15,665 bases of DNA from Wolbachia sp. (GTDB lineage Bacteria > Pseudomonadota > Alphaproteobacteria > Rickettsiales > Anaplasmataceae): NCBI GenBank assembly GCA_022836975.1, contig JAIXMJ010000001.1:1-15665 (forward strand). Reading direction: 5' to 3'. Under the pieces are notes generated by a model, which saw only the letters and a list, made by a program, of their open reading frames with translations, searched no databases and was not told the DNA's origin. The position numbers and the translations under genes are program-made. Shown here piece by piece: positions 1-6,900 of this stretch (positions within the stretch are counted from its first letter, which is position 1; every line of letters starts with the position of its first letter).

Positions 1-1
1 G

Positions 2-61
2 AAATATAACATGAGGTTCAACATAATAGCTGGTCTCGTGAATCTAAAACATGGTTTTTAG
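2..61 (+). CDS. Possible 3' end of an outer-membrane beta-barrel protein (partial)
   Basis: Frame 2 is open from the window edge to a TAG at 59-61 and reads as about 19 residues ending in AGLVNLKHGF. Alternating hydrophobic residues with a terminal phenylalanine are typical of the last strand of Gram-negative outer-membrane beta-barrels, where the final aromatic residue is recognised by the BAM complex. Only a few codons are visible, so the family cannot be named. The reading could also be chance. Confidence 0.25.
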   Translation, partial: KYNMRFNIIAGLVNLKHGF

Positions 62-127
62 CTAATTCTACTTTTGGACTACTCCATACTCAAAATACTT
101 CGCAGTGCTTCGCAGCGGATCTATGGT

Positions 128-150
128 AGGCTTGGTTGAAAGACAAGCTT
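128..150 (+). repeat. Imperfect hairpin related to the hairpin at 7504-7530
   Basis: A 7 bp stem (128-134 with 144-150, including one G-T pair) encloses a 9-base loop and is followed by TTC. It could be a weak terminator for the gene ending at 61. Bases 127-150 share most positions, including GTAGGCTT and TGAAAG, with the perfect hairpin at 7504-7530. The two may therefore be diverged copies of one small palindromic repeat. Confidence 0.35.
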
Positions 151-196
151 TTCTGCAGCAAATAGTTTTACGATAATTTACAACTATCTTTATTTT

Positions 197-640
197 ATGT
201 ATATAATTACAGTCCGGTGGCTTATAGTAATTGTATTTATTGTACACAGTTACAGTTTGTTTGCTCTTAGTTTTGTTACTACAAAATCAAATAAGGTTAA
301 TATGAGAACTGGTCCTGGAGCCCACTACCCTATTAAATGTATATATATTCACAAAAACTTGCCTCTTAAAATTATAGAAGAGTTTGAGGGTTGGAAGAAA
401 GTATGTGATATAAATGAAGATTGTGGGTGGATAAAAACGGGATTATTAAGCAACAAACGTTATGTTATGATCAACGAAAATACTTTTGGTTATGTAAAAC
501 AAGATATAAGCAGTAAGGTTATTATGAGACTAGATAAGTTTGTTATTATAGAGTTACAGAAGTGTTGTGAGGAGTGGTGCCTGCTATCTGCAAAGAAACA
601 TAAGGCATGGGTAAAAAGGAAATTTATATGGGGACAATAA
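197..640 (+). CDS. Secreted SH3-domain protein
   Basis: The 147-residue product has a hydrophobic N-terminal segment (about residues 7-24) that looks like a signal peptide. Two bacterial SH3-like repeats follow, at about 30-90 and 90-147. The first carries the typical VNMRTGPGAHYPI strand-turn and a WKKV...CGWI stretch; the second carries FGYV and WCLL...AWVKRKF. Proteins of this family act in the periplasm or at the cell envelope, where SH3b domains usually bind peptidoglycan or proteins. The five cysteines after the signal region are unusual and could form periplasmic disulfides. The start at 197 is the only ATG that keeps the signal peptide; no clear Shine-Dalgarno precedes it. The 3' end overlaps mraY by 13 bp, so the two are probably co-transcribed. 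A role in the envelope is inferred from the fold and from the neighbour. Confidence 0.8.
   Translation: MYIITVRWLIVIVFIVHSYSLFALSFVTTKSNKVNMRTGPGAHYPIKCIYIHKNLPLKIIEEFEGWKKVCDINEDCGWIKTGLLSNKRYVMINENTFGYVKQDISSKVIMRLDKFVIIELQKCCEEWCLLSAKKHKAWVKRKFIWGQ
616..620 (+). promoter_or_regulatory. Ribosome binding site that sets the mraY start
   Basis: AAGGA lies 7 bases before the ATG at 628 and inside the SH3 gene. The upstream in-frame ATG at 607 has only an AAGG one base away, which is too close. This favours 628 as the mraY start. Confidence 0.6.
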
Positions 641-1590
641 TTACAGTATTTTTTATCTCTCTTATTGATGGTTTCATTTTTTTCCCTTATTTCATCAAGC
701 TTATGAAAGCAATAAGTAAAGATGGGCAGCCTATTAGATCATTTTGCTTGCAAGAGCATTGTATAAAAAAAGGTACGCCTACTATGGGTGGAATAGTAAT
801 ATTGGGTTCTGTATTATGTTCAATGTTGCTTTGTATAAATTTAACAATAGAAATCTTATTATTCCTTTTGACAGTTATTTCTTTTGCTGTTACTGGATTT
901 TTAGATGATTATATTAAGTTAAAGGTCAAAAACTATTATGGTCTGAGTGGTAAAGTTAAGATAATCATTCAGTTTTTTATTGCTATAATAAGTGTGTTGA
1001 TGCTCAAACTGTATTCTAGTAATGATTTTACATATATACACTTATTGAAAGGTTTAAAAGTTGACCTTGGCTATCTATATATCCCATTTTCTGCATTTAT
1101 AATAGTTGGTGCTGCTAATGCTGTAAATATTACGGATGGGTTGGATAGTCTTGCCGCAACGCAAGCTATAACGTCTTTCTCGTTCCTATTGTTATCTGCA
1201 TACTTAACGCAGGCGGACATTAATGTTATTTTAGTCTGCACTGCATTTATAGGAGCGATTTTAAGTTTTTTATGGTTTAATGCTTATCCAGCAAAGATAT
1301 TTATGGGAGATACTGGTAGTTTAAGCATAGGTGCTGCTTTAGGTTTCATTAGCATCTTAATCAAAAGAGAAATATTCTTTGCAGTGGTTGGTGGAATATT
1401 TGTTGTGGAAACCTTATCTGTCATTATTCAGGCTATATACTTTAGATGTACAAAAGGTCAAAGGATCTTTCTTATATCACCAATACATCATCACTTTGAA
1501 AAGAAGAATTGGTCAGAAAGTACAATTGTTATGAGGTTTTGGATAATTTCTATTATTCTTTCAATATTGGCCATAGTTTTTTTACAGTAA
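628..1590 (+). CDS. mraY: Phospho-N-acetylmuramoyl-pentapeptide transferase
   Basis: MraY transfers phospho-MurNAc-pentapeptide from UDP to undecaprenyl phosphate to make lipid I at the inner membrane. The 320-residue protein is almost wholly hydrophobic, as expected for the ten-helix fold. It carries the family signatures in order: KKGTPTMGG (48-55), the FLDDY aspartate pair (93-94), GLSGKVK (105-111), NAVNITDGLD with D170, FMGDTGSLS with D228, and SPIHHHFEKKNW with the HHH triad at 287-289. All key residues appear present, so it should be active. It is about 40 residues shorter than the E. coli enzyme, mainly at the N-terminus. The start at 628 was chosen over 607 because of the AAGGA at 616-620. 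It overlaps the SH3 gene by 13 bp, and its stop shares one base with the rnhB start. Confidence 0.95.
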   Translation: MGTIITVFFISLIDGFIFFPYFIKLMKAISKDGQPIRSFCLQEHCIKKGTPTMGGIVILGSVLCSMLLCINLTIEILLFLLTVISFAVTGFLDDYIKLKVKNYYGLSGKVKIIIQFFIAIISVLMLKLYSSNDFTYIHLLKGLKVDLGYLYIPFSAFIIVGAANAVNITDGLDSLAATQAITSFSFLLLSAYLTQADINVILVCTAFIGAILSFLWFNAYPAKIFMGDTGSLSIGAALGFISILIKREIFFAVVGGIFVVETLSVIIQAIYFRCTKGQRIFLISPIHHHFEKKNWSESTIVMRFWIISIILSILAIVFLQ

Positions 1591-2198
1591 TGCAGCCAGA
1601 CTTTACATTAGAAAATAATCTATCAGGAGTTATAGCAGGGGTAGATGAGGTTGGTAGAGGTCCTCTTGCTGGTCCAGTAGTGTCTGCAGCTGTGGTTTTT
1701 TCGGATCGAAATTATCTGATCAATGGGATTAATGATTCAAAAAAGTTGACTGTACGAAATAGAGAAATCTTATATGACAAAATAATTTCAGTAGCGAAAT
1801 ATGGAATAGGGATAGCGGACGTAGATGAAATAAACCTGCATAATATATTGGTAGCTACCAAACTTTCAATGAAGCGTGCATTAATGAATTTAAATGTAGA
1901 ATTAGACCATGTATTAGTTGATGGTAATCAACCTCCAGCAGTAAAGTGGCAAGTGAAGTCTATTGTTAATGGCGATAATATTAGCGTATCAATAGCAGCT
2001 GCTTCAATAGTTGCAAAAGTTACGAGAGATCGACTTATGCAATTATTACATTATAAATATCCAATGTATAACTGGTATAGAAATAAAGGATACGGAACAA
2101 AAGAACATATTAATGCAATTGAACTGTATGGTATTACTAAGCATCACAGAAGAAATTTTGCGCCCATTACAAATATGTTTGAGGGTACGTCGTCATAA
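1590..2198 (+). CDS. rnhB: Ribonuclease HII
   Basis: RNase HII cuts the RNA strand of RNA-DNA hybrids and removes single ribonucleotides misincorporated in DNA. The 202-residue product has the full family pattern. GVDEVGRGPLAGPV carries the metal ligands D19 and E20, VLVDG carries D111, and NGD carries D129; SIAAASIVAKVTRD, YGTKEH and HHRRNFAP also fit. The frame is open further upstream, but the ATG at 1590 is preferred because it forms TAATG with the mraY stop and gives the usual N-terminus; translation is probably coupled. There is no separate Shine-Dalgarno. The final residues (after NMF) are unlike the conserved core and run into the insertion-sequence relic that begins at 2194, so the natural C-terminus may have been slightly altered. 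Confidence 0.95.
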   Translation: MQPDFTLENNLSGVIAGVDEVGRGPLAGPVVSAAVVFSDRNYLINGINDSKKLTVRNREILYDKIISVAKYGIGIADVDEINLHNILVATKLSMKRALMNLNVELDHVLVDGNQPPAVKWQVKSIVNGDNISVSIAAASIVAKVTRDRLMQLLHYKYPMYNWYRNKGYGTKEHINAIELYGITKHHRRNFAPITNMFEGTSS

Positions 2199-2742
2199 GA
2201 TTTGCGCCCACATTAACAAAGCTTTAAGTGAAAGGGCAGCCATATACGATCATGCATTTTTAGCATCGCCATTCTTTAAATTTTTGATATGATTCGTATC
2301 GTAAGCTTATAATGCCTATGTCTTGGGCTACTTTATCAGTCTGAATGCCTGGAACCTTCTGTAATAAGAATTCTGACCGGCATACCATGCGCATCCACGG
2401 GCCTTTGCCCATTTTGTCCTATTAATCATTTGATCTTTTGCTTTTGCTCCAAGTCCAGCTTTATCTACTTTAACATAGCCGCTCAAGCTCAATAAAAATT
2501 TTCAATAAATATCACGCCACCTGCAAAATCCTCCGTGTACATTCTTCAAGTGGCCATAATCAGGTAATCCACGTGCACCGGTCCTAAATATCCACATTAC
2601 TGCATTTATGGTATCCTTTGCTATTCCTCCCCACTTACCCCCCTTCTTCCAGGCAAGTGACTTTCTAATGTATCCCACAATCCGTCGCTTATATCATGCC
2701 TTCTGTATGTTATCCATCTTTTCCACCCTTAAATTCTGTCAT
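2194..2742 (-). pseudogene. Degraded IS5-family (IS427-type) transposase
   Basis: Read on the minus strand from about 2742, several frames give pieces of one transposase in the correct order. They are RRHDISDGLWDTLESHLPGR, GIAKDTINAVMWIFRTGA, LPDYGHLKNVH then FCRWRDIY, KVDKAGLGAKAKDQMINRTK, VDAHGMPVRILITEG, FKEWR, and SYMAALSLKALLMWAQIL before a stop at 2194-2196. This is the usual arrangement of an IS427-group DDE transposase of about 260 residues. The 549 bp here are too short for it, need several frameshifts and contain stops. Large parts between the catalytic aspartates and the glutamate region are gone. It cannot make a working enzyme. The left end abuts, and shares bases with, the rnhB stop codon. 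No clear terminal inverted repeats or target duplication could be recognised. Confidence 0.85.
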
Positions 2743-2744
2743 TA

Positions 2745-2848
2745 TATAAACTTTTACTCAATCAGTATCTTGCGACGATATACCCTAGTCTGCAAATGGT
2801 CGTTTTAGCTTTCTCTGTTCTATTGTTGAAAAGATTATGAACAGACTC
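2745..2848 (+). mobile_element. Solo end of an IS1031-like element
   Basis: Bases 2791-2848 match the reverse complement of the left end of the complete element at 4238-5134. They end in AACAGACTC followed by TAA (2849-2851), the same triplet that flanks the complete copy. Read forward, frame 2745-2840 gives QYLATIYPSLQMVVLAFSVLLLKRL and a stop, the C-terminus of the transposase. Upstream it joins directly to the other transposase relic at 2742, so only the 3' end of this copy survives. Confidence 0.75.
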
Positions 2849-2851
2849 TAA

Positions 2852-2990
2852 GACCACAGAGTATAAGCGTGGGATTTTGAACTTTTCTAATTTTGCCACT
2901 AATGTATTAAGTAAATATGCAGCAATATTAGTAATAATGCATGGAAAAGTTATAGGACGCATTAATACAATTATCAAAAGTAATTGTTAA
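2852..2990 (+). pseudogene. Possible 3' remnant of an unidentified gene
   Basis: After the solo IS end, one plus-strand frame stays open for about 46 codons to a TAA at 2988-2990, including LNFSNFATNVLSKYAAILVI and IGRINTIIKS. It has no start codon and no recognised family. It could be the tail of a gene cut by the IS1031-like insertion, or chance. Bases 2991-3028 hold nothing recognisable. Confidence 0.2.
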
Positions 2991-3028
2991 ACTAAAAATT
3001 ATATAGCGTTTTTGCATGCATTTGCCTT

Positions 3029-3072
3029 AATTGACTATAGAACGAAATATAATATACACTCTATAGTCAATT
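3029..3072. repeat. Perfect 13 bp inverted repeat downstream of the hydrolase gene
   Basis: AATTGACTATAGA (3029-3041) and its exact complement (3060-3072) enclose an 18-base AT-rich loop. GCC at 3024-3026 and GGC at 3073-3075 could extend the stem across a two-base bulge. The repeat starts 11 bases past the hydrolase stop on the minus strand, so it may act as its terminator, but no T-run follows on either strand. Termini of a tiny mobile element are another possibility. Confidence 0.55.
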
Positions 3073-3083
3073 GGCACAATATG

Positions 3084-4097
3084 CTACACACCCATTAAGT
3101 AAGGTGAAAGCACTCTCTCCAGAGTTCTGACTGTAGAGAGACTAGTAGAAGGAGGAAAATATTCCAGTAAAAGACTTTCTACGTCGTCATAGGATATACT
3201 ACAATGGCTTTTTCTATCGTGATATAAGATCTTAATAGAACTTCCTTGACTCAGATCTTCTTTTATTTCTTCTTGTATTACATATCCTAATCGTACGTCC
3301 TCTAGTAATATCTTATCCTGCCCGCTATCTATTATAGTTATCGGGATACTATTAGTAGATAAAGACTTAATAGTGTCAGATAGGTTATAATCTAAGTTAA
3401 AAAATTTTAACAAGTTTTTTAACGTATGGAACGGTAAAATACTCAAAAGCTTTGCTTGTGGTACAGGAGAACTCTGTATTACTTTTTCAAATGAAGAAAA
3501 AGTGCTATCAACTATTACACCACCAAGCTCCCTCTTTTTTTCATTTAGAAAGTATTTTAATACTTCTAACCCCATTGCTCCACCAAATGAATGACCAAAA
3601 AGTATTATATTTCTAGAGTTCACACCAGAGTTGAGTAATTGTTCTATTTTTTGTATTGAAGATATGTATAAATCTTGCTCTTTGTGTATAAATGGTACAA
3701 TAATAAGTATTGTAGATACGAGTAAGCAAAATAAGAATATGAGAAAAGCAAGAAAAAGCGGAATTGATGTGGTACACAGTAGTAGTATTGGAAGTAATAC
3801 AGATGCTCCAAGAAATAGAAAACTAGCTACACAAAAAGCAATATAATGCTGAAAAGCTTTTGGATATTCATTTGCATGCCCAATAAATTTTACATCAGAT
3901 ATTATAGGCATTCCTTGCAAGCGTTTTTGGAAATCAGGACTCATCTTACTATACAAGTCTGCTCTAAAGATTGTGCTCCACTGTTTATTGATATGATCGC
4001 AAAACCACTCTATATCAGTCTTGGCCTTCTTATAATTATCACCCAGGCCATGAAAAAACACTATATGTGATTTGTCTGGTGATTCTATAATGCTCAT
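3084..4097 (-). CDS. Alpha/beta-hydrolase-like protein with an internal membrane segment
   Basis: The 337-residue product looks like a serine hydrolase of the alpha/beta fold. HIVFFHGLGDN (11-21) fits the first core strand and oxyanion loop. GHSFGGAMG (168-176) is the GxSxG nucleophile elbow with S170, DSGQDK offers D261 as the acid, and RKSHCSI offers H298. Between the first strand and the nucleophile lies a long hydrophobic stretch (about 86-136) that should form two membrane helices, which is not usual for soluble members. The substrate is unknown; lipase, thioesterase or peptidase activity are all possible. The start ATG at 4095-4097 gives the shortest sensible N-terminus, with a weak AGG ten bases upstream. 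The gene is intact although it sits between insertion-sequence relics, so it may be a transferred gene under selection. The hydrolase call rests on motifs only. Confidence 0.7.
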   Translation of the reverse strand: MSIIESPDKSHIVFFHGLGDNYKKAKTDIEWFCDHINKQWSTIFRADLYSKMSPDFQKRLQGMPIISDVKFIGHANEYPKAFQHYIAFCVASFLFLGASVLLPILLLCTTSIPLFLAFLIFLFCLLVSTILIIVPFIHKEQDLYISSIQKIEQLLNSGVNSRNIILFGHSFGGAMGLEVLKYFLNEKKRELGGVIVDSTFSSFEKVIQSSPVPQAKLLSILPFHTLKNLLKFFNLDYNLSDTIKSLSTNSIPITIIDSGQDKILLEDVRLGYVIQEEIKEDLSQGSSIKILYHDRKSHCSISYDDVESLLLEYFPPSTSLSTVRTLERVLSPYLMGV

Positions 4098-4114
4098 TTG
4101 TTATTAACCTTTTA

Positions 4115-4159
4115 TTAATAGAATATAGCATAGCATAAGGTCAATTTAAATACAATCAA
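4115..4159 (-). promoter_or_regulatory. Candidate promoter for the hydrolase gene
   Basis: On the minus strand, TTGATT (4154-4159) is followed 16 bases later by TATGCT (4132-4137). An overlapping alternative is TTGACC (4139-4144) with TATTAA (4115-4120) at 18 bases. Both are partial matches to a sigma-70 promoter in AT-rich DNA, so this is weak evidence. Confidence 0.3.
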
Positions 4160-4245
4160 TATGTATAAACTTAAAAGACATGCCGTACTAATAGTTGCAG
4201 TTAGTATAGGTAAGAGATGTGAAACTGATGTTCCTAAGAGCCTGT

Positions 4246-5023
4246 TCACAATCTTTTTAACAATAGAACAAAGAAAGCTAAAACAACCATTTGCATGTTA
4301 GTATTAAGCTTTTTTTTACAATTCTTCCATAGACCTCCTATATTTATCTAGCCAGGCAAAAGATCGTTCTACAACCCACCTATACAACAAATAAATGTAG
4401 CTCATTGCGCTTTATTACTTTAACAGTTGCCCCAATAATTGTCTTGATTTGAGTTGCAAAATTTTTCCCTGTATAACCTGCATCAACCAGTATACTCTGA
4501 ACTTTGGAGAGATTTTCTCTTGCTCTACCAACCATTTCGATAGCAGCATTACGATCTCCTATATTAGCTCTAGTAATATAGATTGCATGTGGCAAACCTT
4601 GTGTGTCTACTGCAATATGGCGCTTTATTCCCGTAATCTTCTTGCCTGCATCATAACCTTTTTCTTCAGCAGTATCGGTATTTTTCACACTTTGAGCATC
4701 AATTATGCAGAAACTTGTTTTGGCACTCTGACCATTGCTGGAACGGACCTCTCCAACCAATTTTTTTTAAGACTATTTCCAGAATACTTTCTCTATCTTC
4801 ATTCGGTCCATTTTTTGAAATAGTCGTAACAATTGCGCCATTTTGGAAACTCTTTTGGTAGCATTCGCCACTGACAGCCACTTTTTAATACATACAGCAC
4901 ACCGCAAAATAACTCATACAAATCCAGTTTTCTTGGCTTCGTCTTCTTTCGTGCACTTTCTAAAATTGGCCTGATCTTTTCAAATTTTTCACGATCTATA
5001 TCACTTGGGTATATGTTTCTCAT
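4246..5023 (-). pseudogene. IS1031-like DDE transposase, frameshifted
   Basis: The reading starts at ATG 5021-5023 (MRNIYPSDIDREKFEKIRPI) and runs through LYELFCGVLYVLKSGCQWRM and KWRNCYDYFKKW. It then meets a frameshift near 4806: the copy at 15587 has eight more bases at this spot (KKWDKKPNED). The middle frame gives EDRESILEIVLKKIGWRG and shifts again at an A8 run near 4765. A long third frame (to 4380) carries CIIDAQSVKNTDTA and ILVDAGYTG with both catalytic aspartates. After a third break it resumes as RWVVERSFAWLDKYRR, with the catalytic glutamate, and ends in VLLLKRL and a stop at 4246-4248. The A-run shift could be programmed, but the deletion near 4806 and the break near 4380 are true lesions, so this copy should be inactive. 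Confidence 0.85.
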
Positions 5024-5031
5024 AATTTACC

Positions 5032-5134
5032 TATCTCAACTACACTTTTCTTTATACTATATTCATAGATCGCGTACAAGCTCTTATCTCAACTACACTT
5101 AATCTTACTATATTTATAGATCGCGTACAGGCTC
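5032..5134. repeat. Tandem duplication of the right end of the IS1031-like element
   Basis: Two units, about 5032-5084 and 5085-5134, each begin TATCTCAACTACACTT and end GATCGCGTACARGCTC (R = A in the first, G in the second). The units differ at a few positions, so the duplication is not very recent. Each unit carries one copy of the terminal inverted repeat. Confidence 0.8.
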
Positions 5135-5149
5135 TAAGGGATGTAAGAT

Positions 5150-5374
5150 AAGGAATAAGGGGAAAAATCGGAAAAAATGCCAGGAGCATATAGTTACGAT
5201 TTAAGAAGAAAAGCAATGCAGGCTTGGGATAAGGAAAAAAGATAGAGCAACAGCAGCAAAAGGCGGTATTGAAAAAACAGTACCAGAAAGAACATTCCTA
5301 TATTCAGCTCTTTTTTTCAAGCTGTTGATTGTGGTTTCATATCAGACTTCTGGCTCTTGCAAAAAGCACTATAC
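5150..5374 (+). mobile_element. Short IS630-like relic, copy 1
   Basis: An ATG at 5177 opens MPGAYSYDLRRKAMQAWDK, the typical N-terminus of IS630-family transposases. A stop follows after 22 codons. In another frame DRATAAKGGI resembles the helix-turn-helix that comes next. After about 200 bases the homology with the second copy (15360-15583) ends near 5374, just short of the pyrC stop. A full IS630 element is near 1 kb, so most of the transposase is missing. The family call rests on the first 20 residues. Confidence 0.6.
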
Positions 5375-5392
5375 AATACTTTTGTCTACTAT

Positions 5393-6733
5393 TTATGGAT
5401 CACCATATCCTTTGAAAGAATAGACGGTTTTTCCAGAAATAATGGTACGCATTACACGTCCTTTAGCTTTATATCCATTAAAAGGAGAATTTTTTGACTT
5501 GCTAGCGAAGTTTTCAGTTTTTACTTCCCATTCATAATTTAAATCAACCAAAATTAAATCTGCTACTAAATTTTTTCCAATGCGCCCACGTGGTATTCGT
5601 ATTATATCTGCAGGCTGATATGTAAGTTTTGCCATTACCTCTATTAGATCCATCTGTTTATTATGGTAAAGTTGTAATGATAATGGTAATAAAGTTTCTA
5701 GACCTACAATACCAAACGCAGCATTTTCAAGTGGTAAATCTTTAACACTGTATTCATGAGGAGCATGGTCAGTGGCAATACAATCTATCATGCCAGTTTT
5801 TAAACCTTCAATCATAGCTAAACGATCTTCTTCTGTGCGTAGAGGAGGGTTCATCTTTGCGATTGCACCATGCTTTACTATAGTCTCTTCAGTGAGAGTA
5901 AAATGGTGTGGGGTAACTTCACATGTAACATTTAATCCTAAGTTTTTTGCCCGTGCAACTGCTTCCAGTGAATCTTTAGAGGAAATATGTAAAACATGGT
6001 AGTGTACGTTTTCTATATCTTTCATTAACAATATATCACGAGTTACCATGATTGATTCTGATGCACTAAGTATACCTTTAATTCCTAATTCTTCAGAAAT
6101 TTTACCTGCATTAATTGCACCACCAGCTGATAGATGTAAGTCTTCAGCATGTTGAGCAATTGGCAGATTTAACATGCTTGAGTATAATAATGCTTGACGC
6201 ATTAAAAGGGGATTGGAAACTGGCATACCATCATCGGTAAAACCCACTGCTCCTTCTTCTTTTAATAATGCCATTTCTGTTAATTTGTTTTCTTGTGTTG
6301 TAATTTTTGCATAGAACTCTATATTGACATGTGAAGTTTCTGTTGCTCTATATTTGAGGTATTTTGCCAAAAGTACGTTATCAATTGCTGGAGTAGTGTT
6401 AGGTTGACACACTACTGTTGTAACACCACCTGCTGCTGCAGATTTGCTACCTGTGTATATAGTTTCTTTGTGTTCCTGTCCAGGTTCACGAAAATGTACA
6501 TGAATGTCAATTAAGCCTGGCATCAGAACCAACCCTCTACAATCTACTATCTCATCTATTCCAGTAGGTATATCTTGTGCAATACCGAAATCAACAATTC
6601 TGTTACTACATGTTAAAAGGTATGCACCTTGTATGTTGAGCTTAGTAGCAGGATCAATAATATGAGCATTAATATATGCTATTTTATAGCCTTCTTTTTG
6701 TCCTGTATGTAGTAAATTCCAAACCTGGTCCAT
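5393..6733 (-). CDS. pyrC: Dihydroorotase, class I
   Basis: Dihydroorotase closes N-carbamoyl-aspartate to dihydroorotate, the third step of pyrimidine synthesis in the cytoplasm. The 446-residue protein has the amidohydrolase pattern: GLIDIHVHFREPGQE with metal ligands H78 and H80, KSAAAGGVTTVVCQPNT for substrate binding, FTDDGMPVS, the histidines in IAQHAED and VLHISS, and ATDHAPH with the catalytic D322. HFREPG and the length mark it as the longer class I type, rather than the roughly 350-residue type of E. coli. Retention of pyrimidine synthesis fits Anaplasmataceae; Rickettsia has lost it. The gene stands alone on the minus strand with an IS630-like relic 18 bases beyond its stop. No Shine-Dalgarno is evident before the ATG at 6731-6733. 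The symbol could also be given as pyrC-type allantoinase-like, but the motifs favour dihydroorotase. Confidence 0.93.
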   Translation of the reverse strand: MDQVWNLLHTGQKEGYKIAYINAHIIDPATKLNIQGAYLLTCSNRIVDFGIAQDIPTGIDEIVDCRGLVLMPGLIDIHVHFREPGQEHKETIYTGSKSAAAGGVTTVVCQPNTTPAIDNVLLAKYLKYRATETSHVNIEFYAKITTQENKLTEMALLKEEGAVGFTDDGMPVSNPLLMRQALLYSSMLNLPIAQHAEDLHLSAGGAINAGKISEELGIKGILSASESIMVTRDILLMKDIENVHYHVLHISSKDSLEAVARAKNLGLNVTCEVTPHHFTLTEETIVKHGAIAKMNPPLRTEEDRLAMIEGLKTGMIDCIATDHAPHEYSVKDLPLENAAFGIVGLETLLPLSLQLYHNKQMDLIEVMAKLTYQPADIIRIPRGRIGKNLVADLILVDLNYEWEVKTENFASKSKNSPFNGYKAKGRVMRTIISGKTVYSFKGYGDP

Positions 6734-6891
6734 AATGCGTGAAATATAAGTTATATAAAAAGTTACATGGTTTGTTATTATACGTAAAGATTCTTATATA
6801 ACAGGCAACCCAATTAATCATTTGTTATAATTTCCTTAATATACTGTAATTATTATATTCAATTATCTTGAATTTAATTATTTTGAATAGT

Positions 6892-6896
6892 GGAGG
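6892..6896 (+). promoter_or_regulatory. Strong Shine-Dalgarno that sets the start at 6901
   Basis: GGAGG, 4 bases before the ATG at 6901, is the best ribosome binding site in the window. It makes this ATG clearly preferable to the in-frame ATG at 6868. A TATAAT hexamer at 6826-6831 may be the -10 element of its promoter, but no good -35 is visible. Confidence 0.7.
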
Positions 6897-6900
6897 TAAA

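Larger units (their letters stand above)
4238..5134 (-). mobile_element. Complete IS1031-like (IS5-family) insertion sequence
   Basis: The element is 897 bp. Its left end reads GAGCCTGTTCAC and its right end GTACAGGCTC, forming imperfect terminal inverted repeats. A TAA triplet flanks both ends (4235-4237 and 5135-5137), matching the 3 bp TNA target duplication known for the IS1031 group of the IS5 family. One transposase gene fills it on the minus strand but is broken. The right end is tandemly duplicated (5032-5134), so the outer copy supplies the terminal repeat. Fragments of the same element occur at 2745-2848 and from 15587 to the window end. Confidence 0.85.

Noticed and set aside
1509..1589. 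Extension of the rnhB frame upstream of 1590
   Set aside because: It lies wholly within mraY, has no family similarity, and the TAATG start at 1590 gives the normal RNase HII N-terminus.
3031..3053. TTGACT with TATAAT in the inverted repeat as a plus-strand promoter
   Set aside because: The spacing is 11 bases, too short for sigma-70, and no plus-strand gene follows.
4165..4215. Possible inverted copy of the IS630-like outer end upstream of the IS1031-like element
   Set aside because: Only short words (TTGCA, GATGTGAAAC) match the end near 5374, with shifts between them; not above chance in this AT-rich DNA.
4161..4237. Small frame MYKLKRHAVLIVAVSIGKRC running into the IS element
   Set aside because: Only about 26 codons before the insertion, no ribosome binding site, and the rejoined frame beyond the element is lysine-rich and ends inside the IS630-like relic.
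4757..4770. Programmed frameshift at the A8 run of the IS1031-like transposase
   Set aside because: Possible in principle, but two further lesions in the same gene make it inactive anyway, so this copy gives no evidence for programming.
4449..4823. Plus-strand frames of 60-125 codons across the IS and hydrolase regions
   Set aside because: They are the complement of the transposase and hydrolase genes and resemble no family.
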